NCBI RefSeq assembly: GCF_004804335.1
Contig: NZ_SRXY01000008.1
Coordinates: 1 to 64,000 of the forward strand
From: Pacificoceanicola onchidii
GTDB taxonomy: Bacteria; Pseudomonadota; Alphaproteobacteria; Rhodobacterales; Rhodobacteraceae
Length of the DNA stretch: 64,000 nucleotides
Direction: 5' to 3'
The notes below the pieces were generated by a model. The model was not told where the DNA came from. It did no database searches and was given only the letters and a program-made list of their open reading frames with translations. The translations under genes were made by a program, and so were the position numbers. How positions within the stretch are numbered: the stretch's first letter is position 1; every line of letters starts with the position of its first letter. This document shows, piece by piece, positions 8,068 through 16,742 of this stretch.

Positions 8068-9270
8068 TTAATTCAGTTTTAAATCAGCGGCTTGATTGCC
8101 ACTAAGCGCAGGTCCTGCCGTCGGCAGCCCCGCATAGATTGCCCGTTTCAAACCGACCCGATGCTCGGTTCGGTAGTCGGGAGCGTGGGTCAAAAAGACG
8201 ACGATCAGGTCGTTTTCGGGATCGACCCAGAAATTGCATCCGGACACGCCGGGCCAGAAAAACTCGCCGACCCCACCGGGTGTTTCCTCGACCTCTTCCA
8301 GACGCACGGCAAAGCCCAAGCCAAAACCCAAACCATTCGGAGGCCAGGGCGCCGTGATCCCAAGCGCCGGTGTGTACTCGCCAAACGACACATTCGAGGG
8401 CAAGTGCTGTTGCACCATCAGGTCAAAGGTGTCGGGAGAGACAACGCGCGCGCCGTCGAACGCCCCTTTTTCTCGCAGCAACCGGGTGAACCGGACATAG
8501 TCGTGGACGGTTGAAAACAGCCCTGCCCCTCCGGAAAACCAAACGGGCGATGATGAGAAATCCGGGGGTAGCTTCTTTTTGATGCTGCTGTCGGGAAAGT
8601 CCGCAACGCGTGACATCTCAGGTTTGAATCCGGTGTCACGCATCTTGAGCGGTCCGAAAACAATGGACCGCAGCGCCTCATCAAGCGAAGCCCCTGTGAT
8701 AACCTCGATCACACGACCCAGCACATCGGTTGACATGCCGTATTCGAAAATTGTTCCGGGCTGTTGCATCAGCGGAACCGCCGCGAGGCGCTGGCAGATC
8801 ACTTCATTGGCGACCGAAAAATCATAGACCTTGGCGTCTTTGTATGTCCGGTGGAGTGGCCCGTCGCCGAACTGACCATAGGTTATCCCCGCCGTGTGAA
8901 TGAGCAGATCATGCACCGTGACCGGACGCGAGGCAGGTTCCGTGCTGCCGTCCTCCAGAAGGACACCGGCCTCACCAAACCCCGGAACAAACTCTGAAAC
9001 CGGATCCTGAAGGTTCAGCCAACCTGCCTCCACCAGATGCATGGCTGTGATCGAAACGACCGGCTTTGTCATTGACGCGATCCAGAACTGGGTCTCCAAC
9101 GTTGCGGGATCTCCCGTGGACGTCCTGCACCCATGACTGTTCCGGTGTATCGAGATGCCTTGCGAGACGACTTCCACGGCACATCCCGCCATCCGCCCTT
9201 CAGCGATTTCCAGATCGACCCAGCGGTTCAGATGGCTGGCGTCAAATTCTACTGCGGCCTTCGTTTCCAT
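8068..9270 (-). CDS. Serine hydrolase of the beta-lactamase/esterase (class C-like) family
   Basis: A 400-residue enzyme with the S-x-x-K motif ASMTK (serine about 66, lysine 69), a tyrosine motif in FEYGMSTDVLG, and the late VDPENDLIVVFLTH strand. These proteins (EstB-like, PF00144) are usually esterases, transacylases or D-amino-acid amidases, not antibiotic-resistance enzymes. The start METKAAV at 9270 lies four bases after the permease stop codon, and GGTGGAG inside the end of the permease gene serves as ribosome site, so the two are probably translationally coupled. An ORF extension to 9297 is possible. No signal peptide is seen, so it would act on the compound after import. Confidence 0.85.
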   Translation of the reverse strand: METKAAVEFDASHLNRWVDLEIAEGRMAGCAVEVVSQGISIHRNSHGCRTSTGDPATLETQFWIASMTKPVVSITAMHLVEAGWLNLQDPVSEFVPGFGEAGVLLEDGSTEPASRPVTVHDLLIHTAGITYGQFGDGPLHRTYKDAKVYDFSVANEVICQRLAAVPLMQQPGTIFEYGMSTDVLGRVIEVITGASLDEALRSIVFGPLKMRDTGFKPEMSRVADFPDSSIKKKLPPDFSSSPVWFSGGAGLFSTVHDYVRFTRLLREKGAFDGARVVSPDTFDLMVQQHLPSNVSFGEYTPALGITAPWPPNGLGFGLGFAVRLEEVEETPGGVGEFFWPGVSGCNFWVDPENDLIVVFLTHAPDYRTEHRVGLKRAIYAGLPTAGPALSGNQAADLKLN

Positions 9271-9274
9271 CGCC

Positions 9275-11287
9275 CTACTCCACCAAGACCGTGACAAAGG
9301 CCGGGAAGGCGAAGAAAAAGAACACCATCACGAGGTAGATCAGAACAAACGGCAGCGCACCGGTCGCGATTTCTCCCAAGGTCGCGCGCTTTTCTGAAAC
9401 CCCCGCAAGGACATACAGGATCATACCAATCGGCGGCGTGATCAGGCCGATTTCAACCAGCATCACCAGAATGATGCCGAACCACAGCGGATCCCAGCCG
9501 GCAGCGTTGATGACAGGCAGGATGATCGGGAGCGTGATCAGAACCATGCTGATCGGCTCCACGAACATGCCAAGAATGAAGTAGAGGATGACAATGGCCA
9601 CAAAGAGCCAGATGTCGGACAGGTTCAGCCCCCCAAGGTAGCGTACCAGTGCCTGCGGCATCTGAAGGTAATCCACCGCAAAGCTCATCACGGCGGCGCC
9701 GACGGCAATCATCAGCAGGAACGAGGTGGCGATCGCGGCTTCTTCGCAGGCCCCCATCAGTTCCTGGAAATTCAACGTGCCGCGAAACAGACTGATGATG
9801 ATCGCGCCAAGTACACCTACAGCGCCCGCCTCTGTTGGGGTGGCAATCCCGGCATAGAGGGATCCAAGCACCATTCCCATCAGTACGAGGAATGGAATGA
9901 CACCTTTCAGCGCGCGGATCCGTTCCCAGAGCGGGTATTTTTGACCCTCTGGCGCTGCGGATTTGTCGATCGTGGCCCAGATGAAGGTGACCAGAGCGAA
10001 AGCCGCGATCATCATCAGCCCCGGAATGATCCCCGCAACAAAGAGCTGCGTCACCGGCACGCCGGCAAGCGGGCCGTAGATGATCATTGCGATGCTCGGC
10101 GGGATCAGGATGCCAAGCGTTCCACCGGCTGCAAGTACGCCAAACGCGAGTTGCGGTTTATAGCCTTCGTCCATCATCTCGGGACCGGCCACACGCCCCA
10201 TCGTTGCCGCCGTAGCAAGGCTGGAGCCCGATACAGCTGCAAAGACGCCAGACGCCAGGATCGAGGCATACGCCAGACCGCCACGCACCCGGCCCATCCA
10301 GTAGCGCGCTGCGGCGAACATCTCTGTCGATGCATTACTGCGGACGAGGATCGAACCCATCAGGACAAACATTGGAATCGCGGTCAGCTCAAAAGTATTG
10401 GTCGCATCCCAGGCCCGTTCGCCGGAGAAGTTCAGCGTGACCGGCGGCAGCCAGATCAGCATCGCGGCGACCCCCAGGGCCATCAGGCAAAATACGACAG
10501 GCAAACCGCTCAGAAGCAATGCAAACAACATGACGATCAGGGCGATGGATTTCGCCGAAAGCCCAAGGGTTGCAGTGACATAAAAGGCGAGAAACAAGGC
10601 GGCGCCGGTGCCAAGAGCCACAAGGAACGAACCCAGCCCGGAGCCGATGAAAGCCCCTGCGAGCATGATGCAGGCGAACACCAACACCAGCTGGCCTTGC
10701 GACAGAGGCAGATGCACAAGCTCAGTCGCGAGGCAGATCACCAGCACTACTGGCAGAGCCGCCAATATCAGGCATACGGCGTGGTTCCGAACTGTTCCCA
10801 CAACCGCGAGGACCAGACTCAGGGCGGCCATGCCGATCACAACGGAGGTTTGCGGCATCCAAAGCGGCGTGTTGAGCAGGCTCCAGCTCCGCGTGTCAGA
10901 CGCGTAGTTCTCGAACCAGAATCCGGCCGCCTTCCAGAGAATAAGCAAAGTAACAAAGGCGGCGAGCCAGGCTTGGCCGCGCATGATGTCCGGCAGAAAT
11001 CTCTTGGGTAGTGCGTTGACCACCATGTCGACACGGACGTTTGCGTCCCGTCCGACAACAAAGGCAGCGCCAAGGAACGTGATTGCAATCACAAGATAGG
11101 TCGACACCTCGGTGACCCAAATCGTGGCCTGCCCGAAAAAGCTCCGACCGATCACTTCAATATTCACGCTGATCAGCATGGCAAACAGGCAGGCAATCGC
11201 CAAGAACCGGCTGACGCTCACCAGGGCGGTCAAACTTGCTTGAGGCGCTTCCGCCTCAAGCTCGTTGTTTATGACGTGATCGGTCAT
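9275..11287 (-). CDS. TRAP transporter fused permease (DctQ-DctM)
   Basis: A 670-residue, highly hydrophobic protein. Residues about 20-190 form the small four-helix DctQ part (IEVIGRSFFGQATIWVTEVS, with the charged loop VGRDANVRVD). After an extra hydrophobic linker, about 255-665 form the large DctM part, with GVFAAVSGSSLATAATMG, LGILIPPSIAMIIYG and the late MLVEIGLITPPIGMILYV. The fused QM form works with a periplasmic binding protein and a sodium gradient to import carboxylates and related acids. Eight bases separate it from the binding-protein gene upstream, and the serine hydrolase follows, so import and first hydrolysis are co-expressed. Confidence 0.95.
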   Translation of the reverse strand: MTDHVINNELEAEAPQASLTALVSVSRFLAIACLFAMLISVNIEVIGRSFFGQATIWVTEVSTYLVIAITFLGAAFVVGRDANVRVDMVVNALPKRFLPDIMRGQAWLAAFVTLLILWKAAGFWFENYASDTRSWSLLNTPLWMPQTSVVIGMAALSLVLAVVGTVRNHAVCLILAALPVVLVICLATELVHLPLSQGQLVLVFACIMLAGAFIGSGLGSFLVALGTGAALFLAFYVTATLGLSAKSIALIVMLFALLLSGLPVVFCLMALGVAAMLIWLPPVTLNFSGERAWDATNTFELTAIPMFVLMGSILVRSNASTEMFAAARYWMGRVRGGLAYASILASGVFAAVSGSSLATAATMGRVAGPEMMDEGYKPQLAFGVLAAGGTLGILIPPSIAMIIYGPLAGVPVTQLFVAGIIPGLMMIAAFALVTFIWATIDKSAAPEGQKYPLWERIRALKGVIPFLVLMGMVLGSLYAGIATPTEAGAVGVLGAIIISLFRGTLNFQELMGACEEAAIATSFLLMIAVGAAVMSFAVDYLQMPQALVRYLGGLNLSDIWLFVAIVILYFILGMFVEPISMVLITLPIILPVINAAGWDPLWFGIILVMLVEIGLITPPIGMILYVLAGVSEKRATLGEIATGALPFVLIYLVMVFFFFAFPAFVTVLVE

Positions 11288-11295
11288 CTAGGCGC

Positions 11296-12297
11296 TCACT
11301 TCACAGCTTCGCGTGCAATTGCGAGCGTTGCATCGGCGTCCAGTCCGACACGGTCCATGTCTTCCCGCCACGCTTCGATGACCTTGCCAACAAGGCGCTC
11401 GTCGTAGGCGCGCTCCATTTCCGCATCGCCGATTTCATCGAACGTCACACCCGCTTCGCGCCACATGTCGGGAAGCGCGTCCGCGCGTTCGCGCCATTTC
11501 TGCTCGAAGTCTGCTTCGATGGCGGCGAATTCTGCAGCAGCAGCTTCGCGAACATCGTCAGGCAGGGCTGCCCATGCGTCCTTGTTGACGATCATCGGAG
11601 CGGGGAGAACGCTGCCGAGGCGCCAGTTCGACGCATTCGTAATCACCGAGTTGAACCCGGCTCCCAGCGCCCAGCAGCTATCGGTGATCACACCTTCGAT
11701 CACGCCCCGCTCAAGCGCGGGCAGCACCTCACCGGCACTCAGCGAAACGGTCGTCGCGCCAAGCTCGGCACCGACAAGGCCCATGCCACGGTTGTTCACG
11801 CGGAGTTTGCGACCGTTCCATTCTTCCAGCGTCGTGATCGGCACTGTGGAAAAGAGAGTCTGCGGGCAGAACGCCGATTGCAGAACCTGGATCGAGTTGT
11901 ACTCATTCTCGAAAATGGCGCGGAATTCTTCGCCCCACTGCGATTCCGAAAGCGCTTCGAGATCATCAAAACTTTCGGAAATCCCGGGGATCGAAGGCAC
12001 CGTAAAATGCGGCTCGGAACCGGTGTAATAGGCGGGGATGGTCATTGCCATCTGCACTGCGCCGTCACGTACCCCTTCAAGGTAGCGATTGCCCTTCAGG
12101 ATAGACGAGTTTGGGGTGATGATGAGCTTTCCATCCGTCGCCGCCGCTATTCTGTCCGGCACGGCCAAAGCAACATCCTGATAGATCGTGCCCGCCAAAC
12201 CGAGATAGGCCATGGTCCATTCGGTTGTGTCGGCATGGGCCATGGGCGCTGATGCAAAGGACGCCAGAACGGTCCCCGTGATTGCAAAATGTTTCAA
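11296..12297 (-). CDS. TRAP transporter substrate-binding protein (DctP/TAXI type)
   Basis: A 333-residue periplasmic protein with a signal peptide (KHFAITGTVLASF...AHA) and typical DctP blocks: the MTIPAYYTG ligand-loop region, an LRVNNRGMG segment with the conserved arginine that holds a carboxylate, and EVLPALERGVIEGVI. The start is taken as TTG 12297 because AGGAGGAG stands just before it; the upstream ATG would place that ribosome site inside the gene. It is the first gene of the eight-gene minus-strand operon. The arginine pocket indicates an organic acid ligand, but its identity cannot be told from sequence. Confidence 0.92.
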   Translation of the reverse strand: MKHFAITGTVLASFASAPMAHADTTEWTMAYLGLAGTIYQDVALAVPDRIAAATDGKLIITPNSSILKGNRYLEGVRDGAVQMAMTIPAYYTGSEPHFTVPSIPGISESFDDLEALSESQWGEEFRAIFENEYNSIQVLQSAFCPQTLFSTVPITTLEEWNGRKLRVNNRGMGLVGAELGATTVSLSAGEVLPALERGVIEGVITDSCWALGAGFNSVITNASNWRLGSVLPAPMIVNKDAWAALPDDVREAAAAEFAAIEADFEQKWRERADALPDMWREAGVTFDEIGDAEMERAYDERLVGKVIEAWREDMDRVGLDADATLAIAREAVK

Positions 12298-12582
12298 TTT
12301 CTCCTCCTGTCTTCGCATTGTTCGAGTTGTTTGCGGTATCCGCTCCGTTTCGAATGCGGCCACCGGGCTGTGACATCAGGTTTGCCGAAGCGCCTCTCCG
12401 CTTCTTGTGATCCGCACCACTTTGTTTTGTGTTTCCATCCACCGAAGTGTTGGGGGTCTTGGAGCAGTCGACTTTCGTGGGGCCCGTCGCTCCAATTTGA
12501 ATGCGATACGGCACTCGTCCTCAGGAAGCTGAGATTTACGGTTATTTCCTTTTCCCAGGACTACCTAAATATGGCGCGCTGG

Positions 12583-12801
12583 CTATTTCAGATCGCTTGT
12601 GATTTCGCTAAAATACCCACACCTGGATCTGCGGATATCATGCAGCAAGGCACTTGCCCGGCCCCGGACAATTTGAGACGCCTTACTTTCTGATTTTGAA
12701 GAGAAAAAATCTACGATACATCCCCGACAGTCAGCCGAGCAATCACATGCTTTTTCCGCCTTCGACGCTTTGTTTTCCATTTTTATGACGCGATTTGGCA
12801 T
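12583..12801 (-). CDS. Small cysteine-cluster protein of unknown function
   Basis: A 72-codon ORF starts at ATG 12801 behind GGAGGGAGGAA, one of the strongest ribosome sites in the window, and ends at TAG 12583. The peptide is basic (about 20% K/R) and has cysteines at 19, 21, 25, 28 (C-x-C-x3-C-x2-C) and 61, a spacing that could bind a metal or be a modification site. It sits alone in the 885-bp divergent region between the TRAP operon and the dehydrogenase genes, on the same strand as the TRAP operon. I do not recognise a family. It may be a small regulator, a peptide substrate or noise. The rest of 12298-13182 holds only the operator at 13042-13070. Confidence 0.45.
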   Translation of the reverse strand: MPNRVIKMENKASKAEKACDCSADCRGCIVDFFSSKSESKASQIVRGRASALLHDIRRSRCGYFSEITSDLK

Positions 12802-13041
12802 CCGTTCCTCCCTCCGGGTTTCGATCAAGAGACCCTGCTTTTCGGTGCCGGCTTCCAATCATTTCGATATTTCTGATCCCGTTTCTTGTGAATCGCAGCA
12901 CTAAGCTTTCAGAATCCGTCCACGTCATCGGAAGCGTTCAGGACTTCGCTGCCGAGAATGGATCGTGCCAAAGGCGCGCGCCCTTCAGGGGCACCCCAAG
13001 CCTTCAAAACTTGGGTTAAATCCATAAAATCTCGAGCCAAC

Positions 13042-13070
13042 CTGTCTCAGACTGTCTCAATCTGAGACGG
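13042..13070. promoter_or_regulatory. Operator: CTGTCTC half-site plus CTGTCTC-N5-GAGACGG palindrome
   Basis: CTGTCTC occurs at 13042-13048 and again at 13052-13058; after a 5-bp spacer, GAGACGG (13064-13070) forms the inverted partner with one mismatch. The centre is about 120 bp before the E1-alpha start codon. The same 7-5-7 design is found at 975-993. This looks like an upstream activator site with an extra half-site. I searched the following 110 bp for a GG-N10-GC sigma54 promoter and found none, in keeping with an activator that lacks GAFTGA. Confidence 0.55.
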
Positions 13071-13182
13071 TTCCATGCCGCCCGCCGAGGCTCATCGCGT
13101 CTTCCGTTGCTCCACCGTTCCCTTCGAAACAGGGTGCTCCCGAGTTGGAAACGCGAAACCAGCGAAACGGGAGGACAGCCTT

Positions 13183-14169
13183 ATGGCACCAACACGCGAT
13201 GAACAGCACTGGATGTATCGCAACATGGTCACGAGCAGAAAGTTCGAGGAGACCATCGCGGGCATCTACTTCGAGGGCAAAACACCGGTTTTCAGTATGG
13301 CCGATGGGCCGATTCCGGGGGAGATGCATCTCAGTGACGGACAAGAGCCCGTTGCAGTCGGCGTTTGCGCGCATCTCAACGCAGATGACGTGGTTACGGC
13401 CACGCACCGGCCCCATCACCAGGCGATTGCCAAAGGAGTCGAACTGAACAAGATGGCCGCCGAAATCTTCGGGAAGGCGACCGGTCTGTCCGGTGGTCGC
13501 GGCGGACACATGCACCTGTTTGATGCAGACGTTAACTTTGCCTGCTCCGGCATCATCGCCCAAGGCATGGGTCCCGCCGTTGGGGCGGCATTGAGTCGGC
13601 ACATGCAAAAGAAACCTGGCGTCGGCGTGGCCTTTGTCGGGGAAGGCGCGGTGAACCAGGGGGGATGGCACGAGGCGATGAACCTTGCAGCAACCTGGAA
13701 CCTGCCATTTGTCTGCGTGATCGAAGACAATGCCTGGGGGATCTCGGTCCCGAAGGAAGACTCGACAGCCATTTCCAACAACGCCGACCGCGCGGCTGCC
13801 TACGGCATCCCCGGCATTCGGGTGGCCGACAACGATCCTTTTGCGATCTACGAAGCGGCAGGTGAAGCCATTCGGCGCGCCCGGGCGGGGGAAGGTCCGT
13901 CTTTGATCGAGGTCGAAACCTATCGTCTTGCTGGTCACTTCATGGGCGATGCCGAAGGCTATCGGCCCGAAGGGGAGAAGGACGCTTTGTTTGCCAAGGA
14001 TCCGATCCCGAAAATGCGCGCAACGATGCTTGCGAGCGGTGTCGCCACAGAGGCGGAACTGGACGCCATCGAAGCCGAGTCCACAGCCCGCGTCGAGGCC
14101 GCGATCACGTTTGCCCGCGAAAGTGCTGATCCTGCGCCAGAAGACGCGCTGACAGCTGTGTTCGCATAA
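13183..14169 (+). CDS. Thiamine-diphosphate dehydrogenase E1, alpha subunit (acetoin/2-oxoacid type)
   Basis: A 328-residue E1-alpha subunit. The thiamine-diphosphate motif runs from GEGAVNQGGWHEAMN to VCVIEDNAWG (about residues 150-190), and the substrate-channel segment GGRGGHMHLFD precedes it. ATG 13183 is chosen because GGGAGGA lies 8-14 bases before it; an in-frame ATG at 13075 lies right behind the operator and has no ribosome site. The small size and wording are closest to the acetoin dehydrogenase AcoA and related short-chain 2-oxoacid E1s. With the beta subunit it would decarboxylate a 2-oxo compound and pass the acyl group to the lipoyl protein. First gene of a four-gene unit. Confidence 0.92.
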   Translation: MAPTRDEQHWMYRNMVTSRKFEETIAGIYFEGKTPVFSMADGPIPGEMHLSDGQEPVAVGVCAHLNADDVVTATHRPHHQAIAKGVELNKMAAEIFGKATGLSGGRGGHMHLFDADVNFACSGIIAQGMGPAVGAALSRHMQKKPGVGVAFVGEGAVNQGGWHEAMNLAATWNLPFVCVIEDNAWGISVPKEDSTAISNNADRAAAYGIPGIRVADNDPFAIYEAAGEAIRRARAGEGPSLIEVETYRLAGHFMGDAEGYRPEGEKDALFAKDPIPKMRATMLASGVATEAELDAIEAESTARVEAAITFARESADPAPEDALTAVFA

Positions 14170-14182
14170 GGGGAGGAAGACA

Positions 14183-15202
14183 ATGAACGTACCCAACGAG
14201 AGAAAACTCACCATCGCGCGCGCCATGGCCGAGGCGGTGGCCCAGGAAATGCGCGTCGACGATGGCGTCTTTGTGATGGGCGAGGACATCGCCGCCCTTG
14301 GCGGGGTGTATGGCAACACAAGAGGTCTGCTTGACGAGTTTGGCTCGGAGCGCATCCGCGACACGCCGATCTCTGAAACGGCCTTCATCGGCGCAGCCGT
14401 GGGCGCGGCACAGGACGGGATGCGTCCGGTTGTCGAGTTGATGTTTGTCGACTTCTTCGGCGTCTGTTTTGACGCGATCTACAACCTGATGGCCAAAAAC
14501 ACCTATTTCTCCGGCGGCAACTTCAAGGTGCCGATGGTCCTGATGACTTCCACAGGGGGCGGCTATTCGGACGCGGGACAGCATTCGCAATGCTTGTACG
14601 GAACATTCGCTCACCTGCCCGGCATGAAAGTTGTTTGCCCGTCAAATGCTTATGACGCGAAAGGCCTGATGACCGCCGCGATGCGGGACGACAGCCCTGT
14701 GGTCTACATGTACCATAAAAGCCTTCAGGGAATGGGTTGGCTCGCGACGGAACCCGGCGCCACGGTGCACACGCCGGAGGAGAGTTATACGGTCGAGATC
14801 GGCAAGGCAAAGGTCGCCCGCGAAGGCCGTGATGTCACAATCGTCAGCGTCGGCATGGGTGTGCATCATGCGCTGAATGCGGCTGCGCAGCTAGAGGCCG
14901 ATGGCGTCAGCGCCGAGGTGATTGACCTGGTGAGCCTCGTGCCGCTGGATCGCGACACGATCCGGGCCAGCGTGGCCAAGACAGGGCGGCTGATTGTCGT
15001 GGACGAGGACTACATGTCCTACGGCGTTTCCGGCGAGGTCATCGCAAGCGTGACCGAGCACGACATTTCCGTGCTCAAGGCCGCGCCAAAGCGCGTCGCT
15101 TACCCGGATGTCCCTATCCCTTACGCGCGGGTGATGGAGCAATTCTGTTTGCCAAACCCCGAAAAGATCATCGCCGCTTATCAAGAAATGAACGCCGCCT
15201 GA
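14183..15202 (+). CDS. Thiamine-diphosphate dehydrogenase E1, beta subunit
   Basis: A 339-residue transketolase-like beta subunit. It shows GEDIAALGGVYGNTRGL near the N-terminus, the DTPISETAFIGAAVGAA block (about 56-72) that contributes the thiamine-binding glutamate, and a C-terminal transketolase_C domain (VIDLVSLVPLDRDTI). It begins 13 bases after the alpha gene with GGGGAGGA. AcoB-type enzymes have this length. The alpha-beta heterotetramer performs the first half-reaction. The subunits alone do not fix the substrate: acetoin, pyruvate-like or branched 2-oxoacids are all possible. Confidence 0.92.
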   Translation: MNVPNERKLTIARAMAEAVAQEMRVDDGVFVMGEDIAALGGVYGNTRGLLDEFGSERIRDTPISETAFIGAAVGAAQDGMRPVVELMFVDFFGVCFDAIYNLMAKNTYFSGGNFKVPMVLMTSTGGGYSDAGQHSQCLYGTFAHLPGMKVVCPSNAYDAKGLMTAAMRDDSPVVYMYHKSLQGMGWLATEPGATVHTPEESYTVEIGKAKVAREGRDVTIVSVGMGVHHALNAAAQLEADGVSAEVIDLVSLVPLDRDTIRASVAKTGRLIVVDEDYMSYGVSGEVIASVTEHDISVLKAAPKRVAYPDVPIPYARVMEQFCLPNPEKIIAAYQEMNAA

Positions 15203-15270
15203 GACGGCCCAATTCCGAAAACAAAGCGCCGCGTCACCTGCGCGGCGCCGACTTCACACAGGACAAAGAC

Positions 15271-15504
15271 ATGGCAACTGATATCAAAATCCCGACGGAT
15301 CTTTGGGAAGAGGACGAAGAGACCGTTATCACCAGCTGGCTGGTAAACGATGGGGCGTCGGTCGAGGAAGGCGCATTGATTGCCGAAATCATGACCGCGA
15401 AAGTCCAGTACGAAATTCACGCACCGGCCTCGGGTGTGGTTTCCATAGCCGAAGAGGCCGATGCGGTTGTGGCCAAAGGGGCGGTCATCGGGTCGATTAC
15501 ATGA
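15271..15504 (+). CDS. Free-standing lipoyl-domain protein
   Basis: A 77-residue protein that is exactly one lipoyl/biotinyl domain. The lipoylated lysine should be the one in EIMTAKVQYEI (about residue 44), where branched-chain dehydrogenase E2s read VMTDKV. The second half closes with APASGVVSIAEEAD and ends in IGSIT. In most E2 proteins this domain is the N-terminus of the acyltransferase. Here the next gene supplies the catalytic part and starts in the overlapping ATGA at 15501-15504, so the pair is a split E2. The preceding 68 bp is GC-rich spacer. It would shuttle acyl groups between E1 and the separate transferase. Confidence 0.88.
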   Translation: MATDIKIPTDLWEEDEETVITSWLVNDGASVEEGALIAEIMTAKVQYEIHAPASGVVSIAEEADAVVAKGAVIGSIT

Positions 15505-16181
15505 GCGGTGCAATCAAGACCGTTCCGCTCAAGGGTGTGCGCGGCATGATCGCGGATGCCATGGTGGAAAGCCTCACCATCGCGGCGCAGCTCACGCACC
15601 ATGGCAGCGCGGATGCCTCCGCCTTGTTGGCCGAGAAGGCACGCCTTGCCGAAGGCGATCAAAAGGTGTCCGTAGAAGATTTGCTGATGCTCGCCGTGGT
15701 GCGCGCATTGGCAAAGCACCCTGAGGCCAATGGCAAAGTCGAGGCGCGCGACATCCAATTGCACGCCTCTGTCGATCTTTGCGTTGCAATCGCCCTGCCG
15801 GGGAACCTGCTTGTCGCGCCAGCCATCTTTGGCGCGGACGAGATGGATGTCGGCGCACTCCGGGCCGCTCGTCAGGATCTTGCGGCACGGGCCAAGGTGA
15901 ACAAGCTTTCCGTTACAGAAATGACAGGTGGGACCTTCACGGTGTCGAACCTTGGGCTGACGCGGGTCGAACACTTTACCCCCATTTTGAACCAAGGGCA
16001 GATCTGCATTTTGGGCATTGGCAAGATGACGGATCGGGCTGTGCGTGCAGATGACGGGGGCATCGAACTCAAGCCGCATGTCGGCCTGTCGCTGACGTTT
16101 GATCACCGAGCACTGGACGGCGCGCCTGCGGGGGACTTGCTGACGTCGATCTGCGAAGAAATCGAAGCAATGGCGGTTTGA
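15501..16181 (+). CDS. 2-oxoacid dehydrogenase acyltransferase, catalytic domain only (split E2)
   Basis: A 226-residue protein that corresponds to the catalytic (2-oxoacid_dh) domain alone. It has the GVRGMIADAMVESL start of that domain, GGTFTVSNLG, and the active-site DHRALDG (histidine and aspartate) near residue 200. There is neither a lipoyl domain nor the peripheral subunit-binding domain that normally tethers E1/E3, and it is about half the usual E2 length. The ATG overlaps the stop of the lipoyl gene (ATGA). Such cores assemble into 24- or 60-mers. How a free lipoyl protein and E3 dock without a tether is open. No dihydrolipoamide dehydrogenase gene is nearby, so E3 must be shared. 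Confidence 0.88.
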   Translation: MSGAIKTVPLKGVRGMIADAMVESLTIAAQLTHHGSADASALLAEKARLAEGDQKVSVEDLLMLAVVRALAKHPEANGKVEARDIQLHASVDLCVAIALPGNLLVAPAIFGADEMDVGALRAARQDLAARAKVNKLSVTEMTGGTFTVSNLGLTRVEHFTPILNQGQICILGIGKMTDRAVRADDGGIELKPHVGLSLTFDHRALDGAPAGDLLTSICEEIEAMAV

Positions 16182-16343
16182 AGCCGTCTGCGCACAGGCG
16201 CCCGAAATCGTGGCTCGGAGGGGGCCGAAACCGGCTCCCTCCGAAGCGCTTCGCGCCTGAAACTGCCTCGGAACCGCTCAGAGAACGAACCGGGCGCTGC
16301 ATTCCGAGATCCTCGATTCGGACAAGAGAACAGGGAGGAAATC

Positions 16344-16706
16344 ATGTCCAATGACACAATCCACATTCACCTGGAGGTCAGCGTTCCCGCTGCGAACCGA
16401 TCAGGCTTCATCGAGTTGATGAACGAGCTTGTCGTGCACACTCAGTCAGAAGACGGAACGCTTGTCTATGAGTGGTACGAAGTGGGGGATACGGGCGTTT
16501 GGCATATTCTGGAGCGCTATGCTGACGCCGAACGCGGTGATCTGCATGTCAAAGGCTTTGCAGAGAACTACGCTGGCCGTTTCTTCGAGCTCGTCGACAG
16601 CTGCACCGGTATCGTCTCTGACAATGCCACGCCCTACATCAAGGCTGTTCTGGAAGGTATCTCGCCGCTGTATATCGTTCAAAAAGGCGGCTTCAACCGG
16701 TTCTGA
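16344..16706 (+). CDS. ABM-domain (quinol monooxygenase-like) protein
   Basis: A 120-residue protein with a ferredoxin-like alpha/beta fold of the antibiotic-biosynthesis-monooxygenase family. It shows an N-terminal strand IHIHLEVSVPAANR, SEDGTLVYEWYEVGD in place of the usual PGxxxYEW motif, and WHILERYADAERGDLHVKG with the conserved histidine. YgiN-like members oxidise quinols; others degrade reactive carbonyl intermediates or have no known activity. GGGAGGAAATC precedes ATG 16344. It follows the dehydrogenase module by 160 bp and probably belongs to its regulon. A hairpin follows it. Confidence 0.75.
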   Translation: MSNDTIHIHLEVSVPAANRSGFIELMNELVVHTQSEDGTLVYEWYEVGDTGVWHILERYADAERGDLHVKGFAENYAGRFFELVDSCTGIVSDNATPYIKAVLEGISPLYIVQKGGFNRF

Positions 16707-16714
16707 TCGAGCCA

Positions 16715-16742
16715 ATCCCGCCCGGGTTACGTCGGGCGGGAT
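16715..16742. terminator. Perfect 10-bp hairpin between convergent genes
   Basis: ATCCCGCCCG (16715-16724) pairs exactly with CGGGCGGGAT (16733-16742) around an 8-base loop. It lies after the ABM gene and covers the stop codon of the convergent AcoR-like gene. There is no T-run, so termination strength is uncertain, but the position suits a bidirectional terminator. Confidence 0.5.

Noticed and set aside
12743-12928. Alternative minus-strand ORF overlapping the small cysteine protein
   Set aside because: It lacks a ribosome site, whereas the other frame has a near-perfect one.
13071-13182. A sigma54 (-24/-12) promoter before the E1 gene
   Set aside because: Every GG in the stretch was checked for GC ten bases later and none fits.
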